Shown: positions 47,501-57,402 of the stretch, piece after piece
Numbering within the stretch: position 1 is the stretch's first letter
How the letters are laid out: every line of letters begins with the position of its first letter
Source of the DNA: Branchiostoma lanceolatum
Taxonomy: Eukaryota > Chordata > Leptocardii > Amphioxiformes > Branchiostomatidae
Length of the DNA stretch: 64,000 nt
NCBI RefSeq assembly: GCF_035083965.1
Contig: NC_089727.1
Span: 12,653,501 to 12,717,500 of the forward strand
Direction of reading: 5' to 3'
Made by a program: the position numbers and the translations under genes
Notes under the pieces: model-generated
What the model saw: only the letters and a program-made list of their open reading frames with translations
Databases searched by the model: none
What the model was told of the DNA's origin: nothing

Positions 47501-48492
47501 CACCTGAAAACACGTAAAAAAACAGCCAGACCCACTCCTCAGCTTGGAGAGTACACTGCACCAAAACTGCACCACTGCTAGGTGCGGAAAAGTCACATGT
47601 ACATGTACTATGTCTTTCAAAATGTGTATGATATGGAATAAAGATTTGTTCTATTCATATATATTGACTGTACCATTTCATCATCACTTTCAACTTACAA
47701 CACTGCAATATCGAACCTTTGTGGCCCATATAATATCAACATACTCATATTTTTTCATGACCAGTTATAACATATATCAGCACACTCTACACATATACTA
47801 GTCCTGTACCGCCAAATGATTTAACCCTATCTAGACTGGACTCATTCGCCCCATCATAACGTCCAAATGGTATGGTGCATGATCAAATTTGTAGGGGGTG
47901 ATAAGCATGTAAATATTAATCACTCTCCATAATAAGCCTTGATTATTTGGCGAAGATAATGTGTTCGTGGAACTCTAGTTTGTCTATCTTTCCTTCTTTC
48001 TTTTCTATTTTCTTTCTTCTTTTACTTTATTTATTTTCTTTCCTTTCCTTACTTTCATTTCCCCCTTCATTTTTGATGAGGAAAAGAAAATACCGTGTGC
48101 TGCATTGACTACCAGTACAAGATAAACCATTGCTTTTGTCGGTCTTTCTGATGTAAAGGAAAATACATTTAATTGTTGATGTTCTTTCTTGCAATGAAAG
48201 GGTCATCCTTAAAGAGCTCGGGTACAAGGACTCCAAGTTCTATATGTGGAACTTTGTCGTCATGGGAGTGACCTTTGCCGTCTGTCGTGTCCTTGTCACG
48301 AGCATCGCGACCTTCAACCTTGTCAAGGTCATGGTGTTCCAAGATGCCTTCAGTCGGCTGCCCTTACATGTTTCCTTGTGTTACATCATGGGCGCACTTG
48401 TGTTCAATGGTCTTAACTACTACTGGTTTAGTTTGATGTGCAAAAGAGCTATAGACCGCGTATTTGGAAAGGAGAAGGAGCAACAGTTATAG
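44512..48492 (+). CDS. TLCD4: TLC-domain membrane protein, TLCD4/TMEM56-like (copy B)
   Basis: Six exons: 44512-44660, 45249-45335, 45799-45857, 46086-46186, 46361-46434, 48201-48492, giving 253 residues. I chose the ATG at 44512 (MAFETFLVV) because it aligns with the copy A start. An in-frame ATG at 44503 would add three residues. Exon 4 holds the paired-His motif in KMHHAVSLYSTY, exon 5 SYPAMPYYANVCYMMQLSNP, exon 6 CRVLVTSIATFNLVKVMV and a C-terminal KEKEQQL. Exon lengths match copy A exactly except exon 4, which is 9 bp longer. A polyadenylation signal AATAAA lies only 23 bp after the stop (48515-48520). The last intron is large because of a repeat at 46500-47960. Probable multi-pass ER-type membrane protein; function unproven. 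Confidence 0.87.
46500..47960. mobile_element. Repeat with short terminal inverted repeats in TLC copy B intron 5
   Basis: ATTATCTTCGCC at 46500-46511 is the inverse of GGCGAAGATAAT at 47949-47960. Inside are several diverged direct units with phrases such as AACTC-AGAAAGC, ATGATTTTTGG and GTAGGTGTGTAG, spaced roughly every 130-180 bp up to about 47280. No protein is evident. The two short ends could match by chance, so the limits are tentative. Confidence 0.5.
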
Positions 48493-48514
48493 CCCCCAAA
48501 CTGAAATTGTGTTG

Positions 48515-48520
48515 AATAAA
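48515..48520 (+). terminator. Polyadenylation signal AATAAA, TLC copy B
   Basis: Canonical signal 23 bp after the stop codon, implying a very short 3' UTR. Confidence 0.6.
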
Positions 48521-50688
48521 ATCTATTATGCATCAGCAGGCTTCTTTTCACCTTAAACAACGTACCGTGTCTGATAAAATATGACACACTTACTTCAGAA
48601 ATATATCAGAGTTATCATAATAATGATAATATTTTGACCGTTAATTGGAAATATGTAAAATGTACATTATGGGATGGTAATGCAATGATATCACATTGTA
48701 TTTGTTCTTTTACGTTTGTTATGGGTCAAATACAAGCAGACTAACAGTAAGAGGAATGTTTTAGGGTGTCGGCGTTGTTTTTCTGGTCATCTCAAGATTG
48801 TTTAGTTTCCACGATAAGTCCCTTGTCGAGATGTTGACATTGTGTCCATTGGTGTTTATGTTATTGAGTCCTTCTTGGCACTTCAGGGACATCATTAACT
48901 AAGACGTGGTCTTGGTGGTTTATAGCTTTATAATTTCATAAAAATCCAGAGGAGTATGAGGATGAGCTACCTCTAATGATATTCATTCTACCTTGTAGTC
49001 TTGTACATTTGCTTGTGCCGTAACCATCACCCACCTGTGTTTTGTAATAACCCACCAGAGGGACACGTTCCAAAATAAACATAGTAACACAATGGCGTTG
49101 ACTTGGCAGCGCGACACGGTACCTGGTAATCAAATACCTGCCGACCATATCTGTTTCGTACCTGGAATCCGTGACCACAGGTAACGAATAGGGCAGTTTT
49201 ACGGACACACCGAGAGACTATGTGACCATCGGCAGCGTTTGAGACGTCAGGTAAGGCCCGAGTTTTCACATACGTCGCACGACAGGCTAACAACAACAGA
49301 TTAAGGGCATTCTTGTTAGCTTGTCTTACAAAGGTCCTCGGAAGCCTCACCGAAACTCATGAGACGAAAACATCGTACAACGTATGTGACTGCGACTAGT
49401 ACTGCCATGTTGCTGTCTTGTAGGATTTAACAACACTTGGCTTGTGTTTCTCAGGACCGCAAAATCCGACTAATCTTACCTGTCATTTCTTCAATCTTTC
49501 TTGAATAGTTTTGTCTACCACAAAACGGTGGCTCATTCACCGGAGAGAAATTACTTTCAAATTCAAACAGTATGACCAATGTTCAGGTATGACAGTTATT
49601 CTAATGAGAATGAGTTACACTAAGAAGTTAAGGTAATGAAAAGGAAGTAATTTAAGGTTCTAGCCACAAAGGTTTTTCAGTTGCTTCTATTTCATAGTCC
49701 AGTCACGAGCAGGATGCTTGGCATGCGAGACAAGCTCCTTAGGTTTCGTAATAGACTCTCACCTGCTGTCATTTGAGTCAAGACGCAGTCATTTATGTTG
49801 TGTGTTTAGGGGGGAGGGGGAGGGGGACGTGTGATTTTCAGTCAGTTCGTGACAGCACCAACCGTCGAAATCATCTACACACGGCAACCTACGTCGCACT
49901 TATTTTTGGACAAGACAGCTATGACTGTCCAAAAGTGTAGACCTCAATTTGTTGTCGTAAATACTATCTTACGAAGTATGTGACAAGTCACCTTGTTGAA
50001 GTTTCATTTAATGCAATGTGAAGAAATACGATGTTCACGATAGTTTTTCTTCCCATGCCAAGCGGAAATAGCATTAAGCTAACATGTAACCCGCCTACAC
50101 ATAGTCTTATATCGATAGAACAAACATGTCTATTGTGCAGAAATGAGGAGGGCTTTCATTTCAACAAAAGCAAACAAAACAGCCAGTACCACCGTGTGAT
50201 GGTTACCTCTATAACACGTCATGTATCCATCACCCGATCCCTTTATCTAGCTATAGAGGGTTATCGGCGTAACGAGTCTTTGTTTGTAACAACAGTAACC
50301 GTGTTGGTGTCATTTGTCATTACGTCTGCTCCCCTATATATAGTATTGAGACACTTGTTGACAAGAATTGAGCAAACATCGCCAGAATAACACTGCCAAG
50401 TTTACGTGACAATTCAAGCGTACTAGGACGTCATGAGTAGATGGATAAGATACTAAAAATATTTTCAGACACAATTCAGTCAGACACGCATACAATGAAA
50501 ATGGGACATTTCGTCACAATGACGTCATATTTGAAGCCCTCTTTTTTTGGTCAAATATAAATCTTAAGCTAGAATGGATCGCTAATAGACGCGATCATTG
50601 TTACTCCCTTTGACGAGGGAATGTACCACACCACACCACAGTGCCCGATTTTGCTGCCCGTCTGAAGATCACAACACCGGACTTCGCC
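48521..50688. other. Intergenic, no gene recognised
   Basis: One 119-codon ATG frame (50031-50390) contains a hydrophobic segment near its end (VTTVTVLVSFVITSAPLYIV), but I cannot match it to a family. I see no other coding signal. The right end should contain the promoter of the CARD/transglutaminase-like gene. Confidence 0.4.
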
Positions 50689-53600
50689 ATGGGTTCGGGG
50701 TCCTCCTCTCACGCAGCAAAACAGACAAATGTGCCGCCAGCCCCCAGTCCTGATCCACCTGTCTACACACCTGTACCTCAGTATGCACAGGTAAGGGTTC
50801 TACACATCTGTACCTCAGTATGCACAGGTAAGGGTTCTACACACCTGTACCTCAGTATGCACAGGTAAGGGTTCTACACACCTGTACCTCAGTATGCACA
50901 GGTAAGGGTTCTACACATCTGTACCTCAGTAATTCATTTCACAGTCATAGGAGCACCAACCTCTTTAGCATACAAGACTGTGCTTTTTTGTACATACTTA
51001 GTATACAAGACTAAACTTTTTAGACATACTTAGCACGCTAGAGTGTTTTTATACATACTTAGCATACACGGCTGTCCTTGTTTTCTAAATACATGATTAG
51101 CATACTATATAGCTTTTCTCATACATATATTGTCCTTTTTACTGATATTTTAATGACTGTGTTTTTTTAATCATTAGTCCGTCCCTCAGCAGCAGATGTA
51201 CTACAATCAGCAGTGGCCACCGCCAGGGACACCGCCACATGTGGCACAGCCGACGCCCCCTCCTCCCACACAGGTATAAACGTCATGGACTTCAACAACG
51301 AAATACTGAATCTTAAATCCATGAATGGATTTTACATGCCAGAGAATGCTCCTTCCTTCATTGGGAGACTAACGTAAGATACGGGTAACTGTATTGTACG
51401 AATGAATGGGGAGTCTAGATCTGCCATGATTTTTATGTCTTTCATACTACATATGTAAATGGCCGTTTGTTCAAACTGTGCTGTATGCTATCATGCCTAC
51501 AGTGGACAGACGGTGACCGGTGTCCCCGTGTCCTGGAGGGGCCAGACTACCTGCCCGACGTCCCTGATGACGTGGCCAACAGCTGGAAGCTCACCTGCAG
51601 GATGTGCAGTCTACACATGAACGACGAGGTATGGGGCCATTTTTTTGGCGAAGCTCAAGAGTGGAACCAAAGAAAAATTACTGCGATCGAGTTGACAACT
51701 ATTCTAAAATTAGGATTTCGCTACACCCCGCCGGTATGGTATTCACACAGAGCAAGAAAGACCGCTTGTGCTTTAAGCACATAAAATGTTCTTGTCTTTG
51801 TAGACTACCATAGTTGTCCATTTTATTTTCAGAAATATGGACAACTACACTATTAACGATACTAAATATGTATCGTTTTGCAACAGATAACCCAGCGGGC
51901 GCAGTCCACGCCAGAGGGCATGCTGACGTACTCCGTGCACCGGCATGGTCACGTGCCCATGCACGTCATCCACACCCCCAAACCGTACTCAGACAAGACA
52001 AGCTTCACGGAACTGGACAACCACGCCATCAAGGTAGACTAGAATAGAACAGAACAGTAAGGATAGAGTAGAACAGAATAGAATAGAAATTAGGAATGAA
52101 TAAGAATAGAGTTGGTCTACTTTGTTAGACATTATTTATATTAACGCTCCATAATTCGAAAGCAGTGCCAACTCACTGATATGATTTAGTATCGTGATGG
52201 TTAAATATTCTTATGAATCCACAACTGTACTGCGCACCTGGACGTGTGGTTACTCATGATCTAATAATGCTATTTATTGTTCAACAAAACACTTCCAGGC
52301 GCCGTCTCACCTAAACGCCGATTTCAGCCGGCTGGTGGGCTACCTGGTGCAGCCTGCCCGCACGGAGCTGCAGAGGACCCGGGTCCTGTTCCGCTGGGTC
52401 TCCGCACAGAACGTCAGCAACATGTCCATCCCCGACCGCCCGGCGGAAAACACTCCCGATTGGTACCTTAAACAGATCCAGCAGAAAAAGACCTACTTGT
52501 ATCCTGTTCTCTTCCTAAACCTGTGCAGGTAACTGTCAGCAATTATGTTTTTCACATTCTTCCTTTGCTCCCTTTTATTAATTAGATTCCAAGAAATAGT
52601 TGATAGAACAAGTCACCAGTAAGCATATCTACGAGTCTCTCCAGCCAGTATGTTATAACTCGAGGTATTGCTTTTACCCAATTCCAGATATGCAGGCCTA
52701 ACGTGCAGCTACGTTCGTGGTTACGCCAAGAGCGCCCGACTCTTCCCTGGAACGAAGTACGTTGGAACCGAGCCAATGGGCACGTGGACCGTGGTTCGCA
52801 TAGACGGGTGTTGGGGGTTCGTGGACTCCCACTGGGGGTCCTTCTCTGTCATTGACGACGACGACGACAAGGAGTTGGAAGACCTGCAGTCCCAGATTGC
52901 TATTGACGAGTTCTACTTCCTCCCCAACCCTCTCCACTACCTGAGTTCACACTGCCCGAGCGACCCAAGCTGGCAGCTCATCGACAACCCCATACCACTC
53001 AGCGACTTTGAGGCCCATGTGAAATGTAACCAGCGCTTCTTCGCCCACAAGCTACGACTACTAAGTCACCACAATGGTCTAGTAGAGACAGTAGACGGCA
53101 CAGTGGACATCCACATCGGGTACCGAGCAGAGGACGAGGACGGCATCCAGTTCTATTATAACCTGAAGACCAAAGAAGAAAGGTCGAGGTGGCGAGGGAT
53201 CAAACTGGACAGGTTCGTCACGCAACTGAGAAAGAAGGGCGCAGCCGTCTTCACTATCACCCCTCCTGAGAAAGGCAGGTTTCTGTTTGAGCTCTTCTTT
53301 GGGCTAAAGGGACAAAGTTTCTATCACTACGCGTGCGAGTATATGGTCCTGTGTTCCCAGGCGTTGCCTCCGGAAGAAAACGACCCCATACCGGCTTGGA
53401 AGGGCATCTGGGGGCCCGGAAAGATGGTAATGGAGAAAGGAATGGTAGCAGTATCCCACAAGTCTCCGTACGTACAGTGCCCGAATGGTAAAGCAGAGAT
53501 AGTGTTCTCGTCGCCCGGAGATCACAACTTCCTCGCGAAGCTGTACGAGACGTCGATGGACGAGACGCATCTGAAGCGGTACGTGGCATACGAGATCGTC

Positions 53601-56600
53601 GACGACGAAGTGAAGTTTTACGTCAACTTACCAACAGCGAGCAAGCACGGTCTTGGCATCTTCACTCAAGAGGGTAACGACGAGAATGCGTACGTCCTGC
53701 TGTGTAACTACATAACACAATGCCAGGCAGATGATTCTTCGATCAACGAGCAGCCTTTCCCAGCAGTGCCAAGAGGTCGCTTCGGTCCGGTCCTTCCCGA
53801 CTTCCAAGAGCTTGGTCTGTCCGCAACCGGTAGCGCGTTCGTGGAGTGTGAAACGGGAGAACTTCAGCTCAGTCTTAAAGGGAGTCACGCGCTGACGTAC
53901 AGCCACGAGCTGTTCTGGGAGACGTTGAACGAGAAGGTGAACATGAGCGAGTACGTCCAGAGGCAAGTCGTGGACGGGAACGTGGAATTCCTCCTCCGTC
54001 TCCCCCGTATCGGGATGTACCGTCTCGCCGTGTATGCGGAGGAAGCGGGGCGTACCGGCGCACCAAGAAACGTCTACAACTACTGCATCAATTGCACGGG
54101 GACGCAACTTGACGTGGAGCCTTTCCCAGCTGCCAGCGCCACTTTTGTGGAACCACCACTGAGCCACGAAGACACCGAAGAACGCTTCATCCAGTCAGAG
54201 CACGGCGATATCAAAATAATCTTCGGCAAAGGAACACCAAAAGGCATCGAACACAAACTCATCTGTCTTTTGGACGGCGAAGAAGTAGACGTGTCTTCCT
54301 ACGCCTTCATCCAAGACAATCCAGACAACGAAGAAGAAACCGTCGTGCACTTACGACTTAAAGAAGCTGGGAAGTACAAGTTGTCGCTGTCCACCAAGGA
54401 CCCAGACGAAGAAGGACGCACCACGCTTTCCTGTTACGTCATCCAGACCATGAAGGGCATGGAAGACTGCACGGAGTTTCCTGAACGGCTTCTCGGCTGG
54501 TGGAGCGACTACCAGATGTACGAACCGCTGTCCCGTCTCCTCAAGGCAAAGGAGACATTCAAGTTCAAGGGCTGCTTTCCGAGGGCAGCAGAAGTCGCGG
54601 TGATGCTGCCGACATCAGAGTGGATCCAACTCAAGAAAGGGGAGGGAAATGACTGGGAGGAAGTGGTGACAATGCCGGGGAACAAGTACGCAGGACAGGC
54701 GGTCACCGTCAACGTGCTCCCCGATACAGAGGATGGAGACTACACGGAGGTCTTGGGATATGTCGTGGAAAAAGGTAAATTTCCTTGTTGAAACTAAACG
54801 TTTGAAGTTCTATTTTCTGTGTGTCTTTTAAATTGGAAGGGTATTTGTGTTTTTTCTTATTTTATGATCATTCATTTCATAATTGTTCAATTACCTGTGC
54901 TTAGTTTGCCTTACTTTGTGTGGTTGTAGTTGCGTCAATGCAAGTCTCATAATTGAGTGCACCGCCATAATGTTCTTTGTAACCTTAAAATTTATATATT
55001 CTTTGATGAAAAAGGTGAAGACACAGGACACGAGGAGGAGGACCAGATACCGCGTCTCCAACCAGAGGACACGGAGGAGGACCTGTTTGAGGGACAGATG
55101 GAGGAGTACCAGATGGTCTTGAGACAGCACCGACGGACCATCGCAGACGAGATGAACCCGGAAAAGGTCATCCCTAGGTTTGAGGAGAACAGGTTCATCG
55201 ACGAAGAAGAAGCGCTGGAGCTGACTGAACAACTGCCCAACAACCCGAACGAAGTCAACAAGCAGCTGTTAAATGTAGGTAGAATATATAAGTGGTTTAC
55301 ATTTCACAGGTTGTCTAGTTTATTTGTTGTTATCCAGATAAGCTGGTCGAGTTGATAAAGGTCTTAATTTTGCTATTCTGTAGGTGGTGCAGAGAGAGGG
55401 CGAAGATGCGTTCATCACACTTCGTGACGTCATGAAAGAAACGGGACAGAGCAAAATCATGGACGTTATCCAGGATGTGGTGATCGTGGTACCTGACAAT
55501 AAACGTGAGCATCATTGCAGTCACTAGTACAACAAATCCCATATGGTCTAGTGGTTAGGATTTGGCGCTCTCACCGCCAAGGCCCGGGTTCGATTCCCGG
55601 TGTGGGAAAGTAAATGTTTTCCTTCACGGTCTTTTGAATTGAATATTTCTCTGTGTACATGTACTTTATGCATGCCTTCTTTTGACGTGCTTTCTTACTT
55701 GATCGTCATTAACGGTCTCATGCTCCAGTTGACAAGCTGCGAAAGAAACTCGATGAGGCGACGCAGGCCAAGAACAAGGGAAGGCTGGAGAAGATCATGG
55801 CGGAGTGCCGCGAGCACGGGATGGACGAGGACGACGACGTCTTGAAAGAGGCACAGAGGACCCTGGACTTAATCGAAGCCCGACAAGGTAAAAATTGACT
55901 TGATGTACAGATAGGAGTGTACGCATTCAACTTCCATTTATAGGCTCCTTGTGTGGAGACAAGGAGATTTTTAGATTTAATTTTGTCTTGTATCTAATTG
56001 GAGATAAGCAAAGAGTAAAGTACTTTTGTTCAATTACTGACTATGTAATATATTATCATTATCTCTAGATGATAGTGTGAATATGTGTTATTGATTGTAA
56101 CGTTCTAAATTCCAGGTCTCAAAAAGGCCATCAAAACGCGACACAGGGACCAACTCCAAGCTTCACTAAAAGCCGCTCAACCTTTCAAAAACGAGCTCCG
56201 GAAGCACATGAATGAAGCAGAGGAGATCCTCGAGAAAATCAAACGTCTTGACAAGTTACGTCACGCGATCATGGCCATGAACCAGACGACCATCGCGGAG
56301 ATCAAGACGTACAACAACCCTCCTCCTGCCGTCTACAAGGTCATGATGGCGACCTTCCTGCTGCTAGGCAACACCAAGGCTCAGGTCGACGTAAGTAACA
56401 TGACAGCTTACCTTTTGATCTGCCATTACTTTTTTTTACCCGCACACAATATAACGCCTACAAATTCCAGAAACTAATACTATTTTTCTGAATTGATACA
56501 CGCATTGTACTGCCAACATGACATTGAGCTGGGGACAGGTAACGTCAGAAACAGCAATACACAATGATAATGAGGGGATCCGGAATCTACAAGATTTCAT

Positions 56601-57402
56601 ACATTGTCATTATCAAATTAATCGAGCTAAGTCTACTACTACTAATGTCACTATTGCTACGACTACTTCTGCTCCAACTACGACTGCTAAATGGCTCTCG
56701 TACACACTTCCACAAAATATGCTTGATTTTGTTTTTATGATAATGTAGAATGTTAAAAGTATCAATTTCTTCTAGATATTACTACTGATTAAATCGCTAT
56801 ATTTTACCTCCTACCAGGATTGGGTGTCCCTCCTCGCTCTCATCGGTAAAACGGGAAAACAGAGCCTTAAGCGGCGAGTGAAGAACTGTGAGCCGGCTAA
56901 CATCTCACCGGACACGGCAGCGGAAGCCAAGCAGTGCCTGGGAGACCTCAGTCTGGACGGGGTTCGGGACCAAAGTTCGGGAGCAGCCACCTTCTATGTC
57001 TGGGTAAGCATAAAGTCAAAATCAGCCTGTCACTGTCTCTTTCCAGTAAATAGCGATCAATGAACAACCAAAAGTGGATTTATTGTTCACAGCCTCTGCG
57101 TACGCACTAGAATCAGCCTTGTCATTGGTACTGAACACGATCCACGTACTAAAAGTGTATACATGTGTATAGTGCAAAGTGTCCTCCCCGCAACAACGTT
57201 AATATCTCGTCCTCAAAGTAGAAAATAAATCCTTTCCTGTACATCAGCGACATATATGTAGTTTTCTGGATGGAATTACAAAATTTGTACTGAATCTGAT
57301 ACATTGTTTGTCTGTTTTGCTTTGTAGTCAGTGGGAATAATCAGCGAAGTGGAGGAGATCGCTCTGAACAAGCAGAACGAAAACACGAAAGCCACCGGAT
57401 GA
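50689..57402 (+). CDS. Inactive-transglutaminase (KY/hillarin-like) protein with CARD and dynein-stalk-like C-terminus
   Basis: Twelve exons give 1287 residues: 50689-50790, 51178-51273, 51503-51628, 51887-52033, 52299-52528, 52688-54774, 55015-55274, 55384-55504, 55729-55887, 56116-56390, 56818-57003, 57328-57402. The start MGSGSSS fits N-myristoylation (Gly2, Ser6). Pro/Gln-rich residues follow to about 66. The transglutaminase-like core (about 158-280) has TELQRTRVLFRWVS, LFLNLCRYAG, VRGYAKS and VRIDGCWGFVDSHWG. The Asp is kept, but the usual catalytic Cys (in G-x-C-x-G-Y) and the His before W-N are absent. The 2-kb exon 6 adds repeated beta-sandwich units (VECETGELQLSLKG, YRLAVYAEEAG). 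Exons 7-8 encode a CARD (about 960-1048: LRQHRRTIADEMNPEKVIPR, NKQLLNVVQREGEDAFITL). A coiled coil follows. Residues about 1165-1275 match the dynein heavy-chain stalk (IAEIKTYNNPPPAVYKVM, LLLGNTK, SSGAATFYVW). It is inferred to be a membrane-tethered scaffold; its function is unknown. Confidence 0.85.
50762..50932 (+). repeat. 37-bp minisatellite built from the exon 1/intron 1 junction
   Basis: About 4.6 copies of a unit that reads CTGTACCTCAGTATGCACAG then GTAAGGGTTCTACACAC. The first copy is the end of coding exon 1 plus its donor. Identical CAG/GTAAGG donors therefore stand at 50791, 50828, 50865 and 50902. Using the second or third donor would shift the frame; an in-frame stop at 50866 precedes the fourth. 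Confidence 0.95.
52036..52098. repeat. AGAAT/AGAAC-type simple repeat
   Basis: Imperfect pentanucleotide run just after the exon 4 donor of the CARD/transglutaminase-like gene. Confidence 0.75.
55537..55608 (+). tRNA. tRNA-Glu (anticodon CUC)
   Basis: 72 nt that fold as a cloverleaf. The acceptor TCCCATA pairs with TGTGGGA, with one G-U. The D-arm is GGTCTAGTGGTTAGGATT. The anticodon stem GGCG-CTCTCAC-CGCC has CTC at 55570-55572. The T-arm CCCGGGTTCGATTCCCGG holds box B (GGTTCGATTCC) and the D-arm holds box A. It is close to vertebrate tRNA-Glu. No intron and no encoded CCA. It lies in sense orientation in the intron between exons 8 and 9 of the CARD/transglutaminase-like gene. Confidence 0.95.

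Noticed and set aside
50031..50390. 119-codon ATG frame with one or two hydrophobic segments
   Set aside because: The end loosely recalls a receptor helix, but there is no conserved motif, no neighbouring exon and no homologue I recognise.
50762..50932. Possible CRISPR-like array
   Set aside because: The units are directly adjacent with no unique spacers, and the genome is eukaryotic; it is a minisatellite.
53628..54167. 179-codon antisense frame inside the large exon of the CARD gene
   Set aside because: It is the mirror of a long coding exon with biased codons; the + strand product has clear family repeats.
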